Positions 32,707 through 43,993 of a stretch of 64,000 bases of DNA are shown piece by piece. The stretch spans positions 24,193,001 through 24,257,000 of the forward strand of contig NC_089036.1 of NCBI RefSeq assembly GCF_034140825.1, written 5' to 3'. The notes below the pieces were generated by a model, which saw only the letters and a list, made by a program, of their open reading frames with translations, was not told the DNA's origin and did not search any database. Positions within the stretch are counted from its first letter, which is position 1, and every line of letters starts with the position of its first letter. This stretch comes from Oryza sativa Japonica Group (lineage: Eukaryota; Streptophyta; Magnoliopsida; Poales; Poaceae). The translations under genes and the position numbers were made by a program.

Positions 32707-33611
32707 TTAGCAGGTGAGGTTGCTGCCGGGGTCGACGCCGAACTGCTGGCAGAACTGCTGGTAGTAGGCGACGCGGTTGCTGACGGCGGTGGGGTTCTTG
32801 CCGTCGCACTCGAGCGCGCCGTTGATGGCGCGGATGGTGGCGCCGAACCCCTGGCCGGAGACGAAGGCGTCGTGCACGTTGTTGGTCCAGTACCAGAGCG
32901 CCGTCTGGAACGCCAGCACGGGGCTCCTCGCCACCGCGTCCGGGTCGCCCAGCCCGTCGAACCCGATGCTCTGCCCCGCCGGCCCGTAGTTGAAGTTCCA
33001 CGAGATCTGCAGCGGCCCGCGCCCGTAGTACCCCTTCCCCGCCATGCACGGCCACTGCGTGCTCGTCTCGTCGCAGTAGTTCTTGCTCGGTCCGTCGATC
33101 TCCTCGATGTAGCAGAACTCTGCAACAACGTTATCGTCATGTTAGGTATACCGTGGTCTCTACTGGTAGTATTATACTGTATGTTTTTTTTTTGGTGTTT
33201 CTGCTTACTTATGGTCTCGTGGTTGGCGTGGGCGAAGAAGGCGGCGATCTCGCGCTTGGAGTCGTCGACGGAGCCGGTGCGGCCGAAGGAAGGGTAGCCA
33301 CCGGCGGCGGTGAGGAAGGCGTCGCGGGTGTAGAAGCCCTTGGCGGCGCAGCCGTCGTCGGCCTGGGCGACGAGCGCCGCGAAGAACTCCGGCGTGACGA
33401 TGCTCGCCACGGACACGTCGTTGGTGGCCGGCACGTCGCAGGGGCCCGCCTGGCACCCCGTGCCGCAGTAGTCGCTGCCGGTGCCGCAGAACCCCCACTT
33501 GCTGCAGCACTGGTCCGACGCGCACCCGCAGCTCTGCGCCGCCGCCGTGCTCGCCGACACGGCCGCCACCATCGCCAGCACGACGGCCAGCAGCGAGAGC
33601 CTTCGCGCCAT
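32707..33611 (-). CDS. Cht6: Class IV chitinase, GH19 with chitin-binding domain
   Basis: Two exons, 33611-33209 and 33119-32707, give 271 residues. The enzyme cuts beta-1,4-linked N-acetylglucosamine in fungal cell walls and is secreted. A signal peptide (1-25, [19 protein letters not shown]) is followed by a Cys-rich hevein-type chitin-binding domain ([17 protein letters not shown], about 26-60). The GH19 catalytic domain starts near 70 ([10 protein letters not shown]). FAHANHET holds the catalytic acid Glu, and the second-exon [21 protein letters not shown] and ALWYWT motifs are conserved. The short hinge and lack of some loops match class IV. A TATA box (33687-33692) lies about 75 bp upstream of the ATG. 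The symbol Cht6 is from memory of the rice 271-residue class IV enzyme. Confidence 0.92.
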
Positions 33612-33686
33612 GGCTGATGATTGGTTCGGTTGGTTACTATGCTGTGACTTTAATTGTGATGTCAAGCTTCCGGTGGCTCGTGTGGC

Positions 33687-33692
33687 TTTATA
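33687..33692 (-). promoter_or_regulatory. TATA box of the chitinase gene
   Basis: TATAAA on the minus strand in CTCTATAAAGCCAC, about 75 bp upstream of the ATG. Further upstream, TTGACGTCC near 33797 combines a W-box-like TTGAC with a TGACG bZIP-type core, fitting pathogen or hormone control. Confidence 0.6.
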
Positions 33693-34790
33693 GAGCTGAC
33701 AGGCGATGCATGGATGAGGAGTTGAGGACAATCGATAACGACCGGCAAATGCATGGTCTGACTTTGGGCGCGAGATTGTTCAAACGAGGACCGGTTCAAA
33801 TGCGTTGACGTCCACGTACGTACGCCGGCATCTGCACGTTCCGGTTGGATGGTGGCCGAACCGAACCGCGTCCACTTGTGTGGACTAAATTGCTCATGTG
33901 CGTGCCGTTGGTTCACTCCTACTGGATATATTTCGTAGGCAGGACGAACTAGTGGATATGGGCATCTAGAAGTAGAAACGTCGTCGCAGGTGTTTGCTGC
34001 GCGCGACGTAGCCATCGACGTTGAACTTTGCCGACTTCATGTGTGCCGTGCGTGCGTACGCGATGCGAGGATCGGACGCGCACATGAGGTGAGCTCCGTT
34101 GCAGCGCGCGGCGCGGCGGAAGAGCCGCGCGCGCGCGGGAGAGGGCAACCCGTTCCGTGCAGGGCGAAAATAGGAGGGGGATTTTTGTACGCTCACGGCA
34201 TTTTTTTTGTCAGCGAAAATTCATGCAAGTTGATCACGGCGACGAAATTCTCCCCTTGTCTCGATGAGACGAGAGCACCATGTGCAGAGGAAAAGAAAAA
34301 TTGCAAAGCCATCGATTGCTCTTGCTCTTCTGGTTTCATGAGACGCGTGTTGCCATTGCTATGTCCGGTTCCAGCCCTATTACTGTCAGTTCGCACAGGG
34401 TCTCCATCGGGTTTAAAAATGCCATGGTAAATCCAGAAACCACCTTGTAAACTCACAGGTTTCGAAAGAGTTTAAACTGAAATTCAAATTTCCGGCAAAA
34501 TGCATCCAAATCTTACCAGTTTTCATCGTTAACGACCACTCGGGCGTGGTATTCGTTTTTGGAACCCTGGTACATCCATCGCTCCATCTCATTTTCATTG
34601 TTCATCTGTTTGCATTTAGGCCATCTTTGGCAATTGGAATAGGTGGCCCATAAAAGACGGCCCGTTATTAAAGCCCATGGTCCTTTGTCACGTTGGAGAA
34701 GACGCGCCACGGCCCACGGGCTGTAAAAAGTGGGGCCCAAGGTGAAGGCTCACCGGTTTCCTAACGGGTGCGACCCATCTAAAAATACAA
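33693..34790. other. Chitinase upstream region and divergent promoter of next gene
   Basis: About 1.1 kb with no supported gene. The right part carries site II-type motifs near 34640-34740 (GGCCCA, AAGCCCATGG, GGCCCACGGGC), matching the promoter of the plus-strand gene whose leader begins around 34800. Confidence 0.5.
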
Positions 34791-35213
34791 TGCATCTCGA
34801 TTCTTATCCCTTCCGTCCTCCTTCCTCCTCCCCCCTCCCCGGTTCGACGCGCACATCGAACCCCGACGACCACCACCGCCCGGCCGCCGCCGCCGCCGAC
34901 GCGGTCGTCCTCTCCGGTAATCCCTGTTACCCTCCTCGTATTATTCCTCCTCCTCCTCCTCGCCGGTCAATCTCCGCGTCGTGTTTCTTCTCCGCGCGCC
35001 ACGATCCTTGCCGGCCCCCAGCCAGCTCCGCCGCGCCGGCGGCGGAGGCGGTCCGGCGTGCTGCCCCGGAATCCCTTTACATACCGGAAACTCCTCTCCT
35101 CGCCCACCCCCACACTGCCCAGCCCGATTCCTAACTCCGGACGGTGGTCGTCGTCGCCGCCGCCGGGAAGGTTCCTGGTTTGTGCCTCTTTGTGGGTAGG
35201 ATGCGTTCGCTCG

Positions 35214-35253
35214 TTTTGGAATTGTGGGGATAGTTTTGGAATTGTGGGGATAG
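35214..35253 (+). repeat. Exact 20-bp tandem duplication in the 5' leader region
   Basis: TTTTGGAATTGTGGGGATAG occurs twice head to tail (35214-35233, 35234-35253) in the leader or first-intron region of the 36247-38034 gene. Confidence 0.95.
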
Positions 35254-36246
35254 CGAGAGGAGAAGCTAGTTTGGTATTCCGATTCGTCTTCTCCTCGTCA
35301 CCCGCCTTCTTGGAAACCCCGCCTCGCCCGTCCAACCACCAACCCCGCACCCCCGCCTCGCCGCCTGCCGTCCACCGCCATGAACCACCTTACGGAATAC
35401 GTATCCATCACCGTTGGTGTTCGAGGTAACCTGCACCAATTCAATTCGTTATTTGGCGGTGCTTTCTTGGTGGAGGTAGATGCTTGCCTTGCGCTGTGGT
35501 TTACCCCCTCAGCTTAAGTTTGGTTCTTGAGTTGGACTTGCTTGGGAAAAAAAGGTGTGATTTTCCGTGTCCGGTGTCCCTCTGTGTGAAATAGCAAGAA
35601 AGACAGGTGCATTGTGCCGTCCATTCCAACATGTTGAATGCATGTGGTCTGGCATTCTGCTTGTGATTTGTGGCATAGTTTTGGCACCAATGAGTTGATG
35701 GGATTATGTGATTAGTATTGTAGTTTTGTGTCCTCATGTCCAGTAACCAGAGTTTTTCTCATGACAACATTTCTATTGTAGAGTTCTATTTACTCCTATA
35801 ACAGTCTTATTTTCAATAAGACGTCACTTATTTTATGTGATTTCCATATTGGATGGTTGGGTACACAGGTTAGTTAGTATTTATGACTTGCTTGCAAATG
35901 TCACACTGGACAATCTCCTTACCTCATTATATGGAAGGGGATGTGTATGATTAGACAGAAGGGTTCAAATTCATCTGTTTTTTTAGAAAGTCTACATTGC
36001 AATATTTGGTATATATAAGTAGATATTCATCGCTTAATGCTTTATAGAGGGAGTTGGGGAGCCCAGCATTCCCTTTTTTCTATTATAAAATTCACTATGT
36101 TTCCACTCGACACGATTGAACTATGTTAGTTTCTGTATCTTCCGATAGATTAGCACTTCTCTGTAATTCATGAGAAGTTCTTATGCTGCCTGAAAAATTT
36201 GCAGGCTAGGATCTGGTGCATCTAACTATTCAAGAAATAGAAAAGC

Positions 36247-38034
36247 ATGAGCTACTTCACTTGCAAGCCGAACAGTGGGCTTATTGTGGATAGGCCCGTC
36301 GCTGGTCTTGGGAGGACAGGCAGATTACTATCTCATCCTCAATATTCCCTAACGACACATTCTGTTCGATTTCCCAAGCTTCAAAAGCAGGTGTACCCGC
36401 GACTTGTTCTTGTTGCTGCTAGCCAGAAAAAGCTTCCTCCTCTATGTGCCTCGAGTGGAAAGGTGAACCCAGAGGCAGAAAATGATGTAAGTCTCTGGCA
36501 TGTCCTTTTTGTGCATGAATGTATGATGGAGCATGGAACATATGGTCTGATTTGATAATTGCAATTTTTGTAGTATCAATTTGCTCAACCCCTTTTCTTT
36601 TTCTTTTTTTTTCATATGTGCTCCATCTTCTCCCAAAACAAACTTCTGCCTATCAAACTGTTGTTTCCTTCTATTTTATATCTCTTGATACCTGTATTGG
36701 TTAAACTCTCAATCTCTTGTCATCTTGTAAGACCTTAAGTGAAGTCAATGTAGTTGTGGCTCATATTTACGTGAGCATAATCTTTTTCTGAATGTGACAA
36801 TTACTTACTCCCTCCGTTCCAAAAAACCTCAACCTAGGAGGGGATGGGACGGAGGGAGTACTTCATTACTGGATCTGAGCATCTGTTGGCCCATCTTATT
36901 TATTTGAGACGTCCTAGTTTGCTATTCATATTGAAACAGTACTCTAGCATACTGAAACAAAATACATAAGTTTATATGGAGAGATGGTTATGCATTTCCA
37001 GTTTATTGCACTACACTTTTTTTTTGCTAGAAACATGCATTTACAATTTTTACATAGATTTAATTTCTGTTAGCATTGCACTTGCTTTGCAGAATTATCT
37101 GCTTAACAATGCATGTATATTGCCTTGTTGCAGCCCTTTATGGAATCTTTGAAGAAGGCCATGGATGATGCCAAAAAGCCACGGCCTATTCAAGACTTGC
37201 TGAAAGAACAGATAGCTAAGCTGAGAGAACAAGGATCTGGTGGAGGTGGAGGAAACCGAAATCGTCGTGGAGGCAGTGGTGATTCTGGTGGCCCAGAAGA
37301 TGAATCATTCAAGGAATCATTGGATGAACTAGTCCAAGTTATCTTAGCAACCGTTGCATTCATTCTTGTGGTAACTAACGTTACATTCTTGTTTGTACTC
37401 TCTTTCCGAATGTTATTTCTTCTGACACTTTCACTTTTACCCCAATTTGTAGCATAGTCCTGCTTTCCAAGTATCTTATTATGATTAGCTTAACTATTAA
37501 CGACATACTGTAATGTCGAAACAACTTACCTGTAGATAGCTCCATGGTCAATGCACTAAAAGACTTGCTACATGCATTGAAACTGCATAGAAACTGGAGA
37601 CTGAGAGCACCATTTCACTGTTAAGAGCAATATTATCTGGGTATTCCATAAAAGTCTCGGTGTAGTCACAGAAAAAGTCGGTGTAATGTAGCTTCAAAAT
37701 AAACAACAGGCACTAAATATATATTAAGAAACTAATTTGTATTTGTGTAATATTGCAGTACATCCATATAATCAGAGGTGAGGAGCTGTATCGCCTCGCC
37801 AGGGACTACACCAGATATCTTGTTACTGGCAAGCGTACTGCGCGGTTGAAACGTGCCATGCAAAAATGGCGCAATTTCTCAGAGAGCTTTATGCAAAGTG
37901 AAGGCTCACAAGAAGACCAGTATGAAAGAGCAGCCACCTCCAAACCAACTTGGTGGCAACAGCCTCAAAAGTTTGTTCATCTTATGGAGGAACTCTGCCG
38001 AGGAAATTGGCGCCCGCATGCGCAGGAGTCTTAG
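36247..38034 (+). CDS. Unrecognised plastid-like membrane protein
   Basis: Three coding exons, 36247-36486, 37134-37370 and 37759-38034, give 250 residues. The N terminus (about 1-75) is Ser/Arg/Leu-rich with almost no acidic residues, like a plastid transit peptide. Next come a charged helix (PFMESLKKAMDDAKKPRPIQ), a Gly/Arg linker (GSGGGGGNRNRRGG), a hydrophobic segment (LVQVILATVAFILVYIHII, about 142-160) that looks like one membrane span, and a basic C-terminal region with an RLARDYTRYLVTGKRTARLK helix. I do not recognise a named domain. An embryo-essential plastid protein of the EMB1273 kind is a possible relative, stated only as a guess. A 5' non-coding exon ends about 35425, with acceptor just before 36205. 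Confidence 0.75.
36808..36858. mobile_element. 51-bp minimal Stowaway-like MITE
   Basis: CTCCCTCCGTTCC at the left and GGGACGGAGGGAG at the right, with TA on both sides and only about 25 bp between, in intron 1 of the coding part of the 36247-38034 gene. Confidence 0.8.
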
Positions 38035-38965
38035 TTCAGGTGCTCCCTTGTTCCTTTTTGGCCTTCTGAAGCACATGGATGTGGCGATGAGCAGTACTGT
38101 TTTCATGGCTGGTGCAATGACCTGGAATCTGGATAGCGTTCCTTGCCCGGGGCAGTGATTTGTTCTTCTTTGTTCGTTAATGCGTATTTTCTACGTTTTG
38201 TTAAGCACTAACCAAGTGAGTAACTTCCTGGCAATTTTGTAGTTGATGAGATCGCATATATAAGCTAGCCGGCGTCTCATGTCATATGCGGCAAATTGTA
38301 GATTATGTTGAAGTTGAACCGGTGTAGCTTGGTTTCACTGCATTTTGGTTTGGTTTCCTTAGCGTTGGAATGTAATGGGTCACCCTTGACAACGTGGCTC
38401 CAAATGTATAATCTTCAATGGAAAACGAGTAGTAAGTACCGAAGCGCTTCTTCGCTGAACACAACATATGAATTCTTGTCGCGTGTCGGACTACTAGGCA
38501 TCAAAATGAGATATCCCCCCATTCTAAAATAAGCTCACTTTTATATATGAATCTAAACATAGACATGTATATCCAAAATAAGTTCACTTTTATACTACGT
38601 GAAGAAGATTCCTTTATGCAATTTTCACATGATACCATGCGTATTTCTCTGTTCTCCAATTTTCACATCGTCAGTGAAGCTACTATTAATCATCAGTTAC
38701 TAACGAAATGAAAGGAGTAGCTTTGATAGTATCTTTTGGTTTTGTCATACAAACCATCAGTTCAAACTTCAAAAACTATCAAAATTTCGAGCCGTTCTTG
38801 TATCAAGAAACAACAGATCTAAGAAGCAGGGTGCATTAATCGCGCGGAATCAAGGACAGTTTCCCAGGCAGTGTTACTTTGACAGCATATTCGCGTGATT
38901 ACATTTCAAATGGCAAAATGCCATTTTTCTGGATTGAGACACCATTTCACTGAGTAGAAGTGGAT
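38035..38965. other. Convergent intergenic region with MITE remnant
   Basis: Lies between the stops of the plus-strand 36247 gene and minus-strand eIF2A. A Stowaway-like fragment at about 38510-38610 has CCCCCCATTCTAAAATAAGC and a repeated AAGTTCACTTTTATA motif. No gene is supported. Confidence 0.45.
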
Positions 38966-41900
38966 TTAATTGTCATCAGCAGAGGCTCCGGATCCTTCAG
39001 CAGCCTTCTTCTCCTTCTGTTTCTCTCTGCGCTTCTTATTTCTCAGTGCATTTTTGCTCATCTCTCCTCTGTCCCAGTTGCAATGTTAGTGATCATGCAT
39101 AGAGGTAAAAATAATTACATAAAACAAGACAAGAAAACTAATTTATCGATCAAGAAACTAACCCCGTAGAAGCAAGCCCACCAAAAAGCTGCAATTCACC
39201 AAACAAATGTGTTAAGCCAATAGACAATATCAAAAATTTGAGTTCTTTAACAACTTGAAATAGAGCCAATAAAACATCGGGGAAAAAAAGGAGCCAAATA
39301 TATTTGGCCGAGTGCGACCAACAAACAATACTACTTGTTTCTGCACAAAACCACAGCAGTTTGCTTGGATAGGGATTTTGCAGCCTTGGATGTGTATAAA
39401 CTATAAGTCAGCAATTGAGCCAGCATAACCAAGGATTTACTCAGCACAACGATGCAACAAATAGTAAACAAGATTTATGCACACTTCTTTTTGTTGCAAC
39501 TCTAACACGGCTTACTAATTGATCTCTAATATATACCTTATCCTGAACATCTGCAGAATTCTTTGAATGAGGTGGTCGATATGCTGTAGGTTTCGCTGCT
39601 ATATTTGCAGGGGCCTTGCTTGATGGTTGTGCTGATTTAGAACCCTGTGCTGAAACTATACAGAAAATGAAGTATGTAAATCAATTGACCAGAACTTACT
39701 AACATGGAATATAAGAAAGTGTAAAGAACCTTGTTTTTTCGTTTCTTCAATTTTTATGCTACCCAACGATATCGTGAGGTCGGCAATGTCACTAAATTTT
39801 TCAGGCGCTTCTGGCTTCCAGTCAGCCTGTGTAATTCAAAAAAAAAGAAAAATCAAGGATGGAGTGTGTGTGATTATGGAAATATTTTATCAACTCGTTA
39901 CAAATTGTTTAGGACTTAGGAGTTAGCATGCAGAACCAACATAGCATGCACGTCTACAACAAACTGGTCACACTGAGGTGAACAGGTGCCCGGTGATACC
40001 TGATACAGCTTTTCAAACATCTTCTTGAACTGCAGAGATCCATTGTGGTCAAATATTTTAATCCTGTAATAGGAAAGATAAAGATCACAATGATGCTACC
40101 CATTTTCATTAATACTCCAAAGGCTGCAAAAAATGTACCCGTTGTCTATTTGGAGTCTCGGAGCTGTTGTAGCAGTCATAAAATGGCGACCATCAGGGGA
40201 CCATTCACTCGTAACAGAACATTCAGCCTTTGTTTTTCCTACCAATTTCTTTTCTGAATAATCCCAGAATGCCTAGGCAGAAAATACTCTGTCAGTTACA
40301 CTGTGGCTATTTTGCAAATCGCCTAGCAACATTAAATCATTTTTTTAGCTTTTCTAGTTTGTTTAAGATTGTCTCCTAAAAGAGTATATCAAGAAAACGG
40401 TGGTATTTCCCATATAAAGGTAAAAGGCTCATATAAATATGGTAGTCGTGTAGTAACATACCATGTCACCAGGCAAATTACCAAACCCTGCTAAAACGAT
40501 AACTGGTCGATAAAATGAGGTCAAGGATATCACCAGGCAAATCATGACTGACCTGTAAAATTTATATGGCTATACTTGAACAGTAACAGACCAACTTTTA
40601 TAAAGAGTGTGTTCCCTTCAAAGCAGACCACACAGCAAAGGCTACTGGATCAAATTATTGCTAAGGATACATCGCCCTTTTGGGTTCCATCTTATTGTAT
40701 TGTAGGGGCCTTCACCGAGCTCCAGAAGAGGGTTGCATTTTTTGTTGAATATTGTTGCTCTGGCCGGCATAACTGAGATTCTGTCAAGGAACACTCCAAG
40801 GAGACAAAGGGAGCACAAAGTATTTGAGATATTAAACTTGAATTACCGCATTGCATGTAAAAACTGAGACTGCAAGGATACATCCATAGACCACAGCAAA
40901 TTCTGAACCTGAGTAAGACCACTGCACATCATGCACCGGACCATCCTTTTCTGCCAGTTAACGATGGGCTTAATGATCAGATATTAGAGAAACAGTCATC
41001 AATATCTATGAATTTAGTACTTACTGAGAGGAACAATTCCTTCAAAGGCCCTATCAGTTGTTAAATAGTTCAACTTGGTTTCACCATAGTAACTCTGGTT
41101 AGTTTTATCCACATCAGCTTGAGCAACAACTAGAAGCCCAGTGGACCCCTTATTCCAGTGAAATTGAACAGTAGAACAGCGAAAAAAACTCCTACGCGCA
41201 ACAGCTTGGCCCTGTGCATCCTTGTCACAAGAAAAGATCTGAACACTAGCTGGAACACCCTACTTAAAGAGAAAAAAGGAAATAAAAAAACAATCAGCTT
41301 GTGAGACTTGTGTCTTGTGAAAGCATGATCAAAGTGGTTGTGATAAATCAGACCTTTGCCTCAGGAACAAATCCAGCAACATGAGATCCCGGTGCACTTG
41401 CTAGCTGCATAGCAGCTATACCAGGCATTCTTAGCTTGTACACAAAACCTTTTGTGAAATCTTTTGGATCAAAGAATTGTATCTCATTAGTCATCATGCG
41501 GCAAGCAACTGACTCATCCGCAGAAAATTGAACCATTGGCCTGTGAATCAACATGACATGTTCCATCAAATTTAAACACAGCAAACCATTTGGCAATCGA
41601 GATTTGGTCAAATTCATGAATACAAGTTCTCTCAGGCTGCTGTAGGTCATATTTTTCACCTAATCCATTTAGAATTATAATACAAGTAATACTGCACTCA
41701 CAAATTCAGGATCAACAAATTTAACCAGTATCCAGTCAAAGCATCGTGTGCATAGGATAAATTTCTTACTAGAATTATTTTCTTCAGAAGTTTTGTATTA
41801 GAAGCATAAAAAGAGAAACAAACTTGCAGTAGCATATGAGCATTGACAAGGTTCATTTACAATTATAATTTCAAACTGCTATTACTATAGACAAAATGAT

Positions 41901-42623
41901 TGCAACAACAAATGCACTAGAATGTAAGCAACTAAAGAAAATATACGCTCCTTCTTACAAAGTTCTACAAGCATAATATGCGGAAAAATTTTATGACACA
42001 ACCAGAAAACATGCACATACTAAAAGCTCTCAAATCAGATTGTAATATTAAGCATGGGAGTTCAAGAATCATAATTCTAAGAAGCAAAGTTGCAGTAAAA
42101 CGAACCACGTGGCCTTAGACATATTCTTCTGGTAGTGCTGGTAGAGCGCGGTGGCGGTGTCGACATGCCAAACGGTGACATTCTTCTCCTGCGGCGAGGA
42201 CGACTTCTGGAAGGTCTGCAGGAACGTCCCCGCGGGCGACAGCGCGGCGGCGAGGAGGCCCGGGAGCTCGAACGACCTGACGACGGAGAGCGTCCGGCAG
42301 TCGTAGACCGTGGCCGAGGCCGAGGCCACCGTGGCGAGGAGGCGGGACCCGTCGCTCGAGAAGTAGGTGGCGCTGCACGCCGTCTTCGGGAGCCTCACCG
42401 GCGGGGCGGAGCCCGTCGGGTAAGGCGGGCCCGACCACACGCTGAATCCATCCGGCTCGCGCACTGCGGTTGCCCCGGGTCGAGCAATTCGTCAAACGGG
42501 TGGTAGACTAGGTAAGTACTAAGTAGCCAACCTCGCGGAAGAGATCGTGGGGGGCGCAAAACGAAGGGTGGGAAGGGGGCAAAGAGTACCTAGGATATCG
42601 AGGGCGGGCGGCTGAGACGCCAT
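38966..42623 (-). CDS. EIF2A: Eukaryotic translation initiation factor 2A (eIF2A)
   Basis: Thirteen exons give 522 residues: 42623-42590, 42463-42106, 41540-41354, 41259-41025, 40950-40882, 40772-40671, 40502-40462, 40272-40139, 40063-40000, 39826-39730, 39655-39537, 39188-39163, 39068-38966. eIF2A is a cytosolic WD40 beta-propeller protein that can deliver initiator tRNA to the 40S subunit independently of GTP. Recognisable blocks are REPDGFSVWSGPPYPTG, FSADESVACRMMTNEIQFFD, GPVHDVQWSYSGSEFAVVYG, YNTIRWNPKGRF, LAGFGNLPGDMAFWDYSEKK, SVTSEWSPDGRHFMTATTAPR, IKIFDHNG and LYQADWKPEAPEKF. A Lys/Arg-rich C-terminal tail begins MSKNALRNKKRREK. Every exon joins in frame. Introns 5 and 6 have U12-type splice sites. 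Site II-type motifs lie upstream. Confidence 0.93.
40503..40670 (-). other. U12-type intron 6 of eIF2A
   Basis: Donor GTATCCTT after GCGAT. ATCCTTGAC (one mismatch to TTCCTTRAC) lies about 20 bases before the acceptor. The upstream 102-bp exon is thus bounded by U12-type introns on both sides. Confidence 0.8.
40773..40881 (-). other. U12-type intron 5 of eIF2A
   Basis: Donor GTATCCTT after GGAT, exact U12 consensus. TTCCTTGAC near the 3' end matches the U12 branch consensus TTCCTTRAC exactly, about 12 bases before the acceptor AG. The intron is only 109 bp. Confidence 0.9.
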
Positions 42624-43020
42624 ATCCGGTGAGCTGCGACGATCGATCTCCCGGCGCGCGGCGGGCGGGAGGAAGACCACGGGCGGCGCCGGCGTCGGCG
42701 GAGGCGGATGCGGCGGCGCGGTGGGGGATTGGACGGAGAGGTTGGGGACGGGTGGGTTTTACCGGATGCGGGTTGTGCTCCCTCACGGCCACTGACATGT
42801 GGGGCCCTACTCGTTTTGTGAGACAGGCGTTATGGGCTTGGAGCCCTTGGGAAGTGCGGGCTGAAATGGCAATCACGCATCGGTCCAACGGCCCAATCAT
42901 CTTTGTGCTTTCTGTGTGATTGGGCCGCGAAGATCGAAGCGCAGCCCAATCGCAAGCGCCCGTGCGACGGCTGAAGTATTCGGACTCTCGTTTTCTCACA
43001 CCGTTTTCCAAACTGCTAAA
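42624..43020. promoter_or_regulatory. eIF2A promoter with site II motifs
   Basis: Repeated TGGGC/GCCCA motifs at about 42834-42950: ATGGGCTTGGAGCCC, GGCCCAATC, ATTGGGCCG and GCAGCCCAATC. These are typical plant site II or telo-box-associated elements of translation genes bound by TCP factors. Confidence 0.6.
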
Positions 43021-43027
43021 TATGATA

Positions 43028-43133
43028 CTCTCTTCGTCCCTTCGTCCCATAATATAACAATGTAGGACATTTTATAGTACAACAAATTTGTACCCATTCA
43101 GTTTTAAGTTGCTATATTATGAGACGGAGGAAG
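43028..43133. mobile_element. 106-bp Stowaway-like MITE
   Basis: Left CTCTCTTCGTCCC (TTCGTCCC doubled) and right GAGACGGAGGAAG with TA flanks. The interior has GTCCCATAATATAACAA mirrored by TTGCTATATTATGAGAC. Followed by an (AT)n tract. Confidence 0.75.
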
Positions 43134-43231
43134 TATATATATATATATTTTTACAAAAATCAAATAATCTATTTATTAAATTTATAACAGTTAATACTTA
43201 ATTATCCATCTCGCTTTGTATGGGTGATTAG

Positions 43232-43985
43232 CAATGTTCTAAATGTCTGGCTATACTGCCACTATAGCCGGAGATAGCGGATAGGGAGGGGACAGCTAGG
43301 AGACTTCAGTTTTGACACTAAGATTTATTGGGCGCTAATAGTTGTGCTTAGCCGGAGATAGCCGCTAAACTAACAGAAAATAGATACAGCATTTAGCGAT
43401 GGCCCGCGAAAATGGGCTTTTGGCATCGTGGTCCACGAAATTCAGCTCAAAACCAAACCCTAAATCCCCCACACTCCCTAGTCCCCCTACTCGTGCGAGG
43501 CTCCTCTTTAGTCTCAACTCCAGAATTGTGCTCTCCCGGTGATGGTGGCTCCTACCCCCAGCAGTGGTGACTGGCGGTGGCAGCGGCGGCTCCTACTCTC
43601 TTGCCCCCAAGCGGCGGCGGCGGCAGCTGCTCCAACGTAGTCTTGCCCCAAGTGGTGATGGCGGCAACTCCAACGTAGTCTTGCCCCAAGTGGTGATGGC
43701 GGCAGCTCCAGTGGTCCTGCCCCCAAGTGGCTGCAGTGGCTTCTACGGTCCAGCCCCCAAGCGGCGACGGTGGCGGCTCCTACGGCACCTCGAGCAGCAA
43801 CATGTGCAATCAAATAGTGAGTCACATGTCAAATTTTAGCCCAAATTCTATAAGTTTTTTTATTTTTCCCCTAATATTTTTTAAAACTGCTAAATACCTT
43901 AGTTGTAGCTATAACCCGCTATAGCCGCTCTTAGCTGTTGGAGAGCACAACCGTTAAGAGGCTTAGCCGGAGATTTAGAACATTG
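43232..43985. mobile_element. 754-bp non-autonomous hAT element with 8-bp target duplication
   Basis: Ends CAATGTTCTAAAT and ATTTAGAACATTG are perfect inverted repeats of 13 bp, flanked by GTGATTAG on both sides (43224-43231, 43986-43993). Subterminal copies of TAGCCGGAGATA, some inverted, lie near both ends. The interior holds a GC-rich minisatellite (about 43560-43790) and no transposase. Confidence 0.92.
43560..43790 (+). repeat. GC-rich degenerate minisatellite inside the hAT element
   Basis: Units of roughly 30-45 bp share a TTGCCCCAAGTGGTGATGGC or CCCCCAAGCGGCGGCGG core followed by GGCAGCTCC or GGCAACTCC. At least five units are visible. It is open in several frames and so mimics a Gly/Pro-rich coding region. 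Confidence 0.75.
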
Positions 43986-43993
43986 GTGATTAG

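Noticed and set aside
32694-33731. 345-residue unspliced open frame on the chitinase strand
   Set aside because: It reads through the chitinase intron and then follows the wrong frame of exon 2. Splicing 33209 to 33119 gives the full GH19 domain.
40462-40772. Possibility that eIF2A is a pseudogene with missing middle exons
   Set aside because: The middle seemed absent until U12-type donors (GTATCCTT) were used. With them all 13 exons join in frame.
43564-43839. Gly/Arg-rich open frame in the hAT element
   Set aside because: It is created by the internal minisatellite. It has no domain and is bounded by transposon ends.
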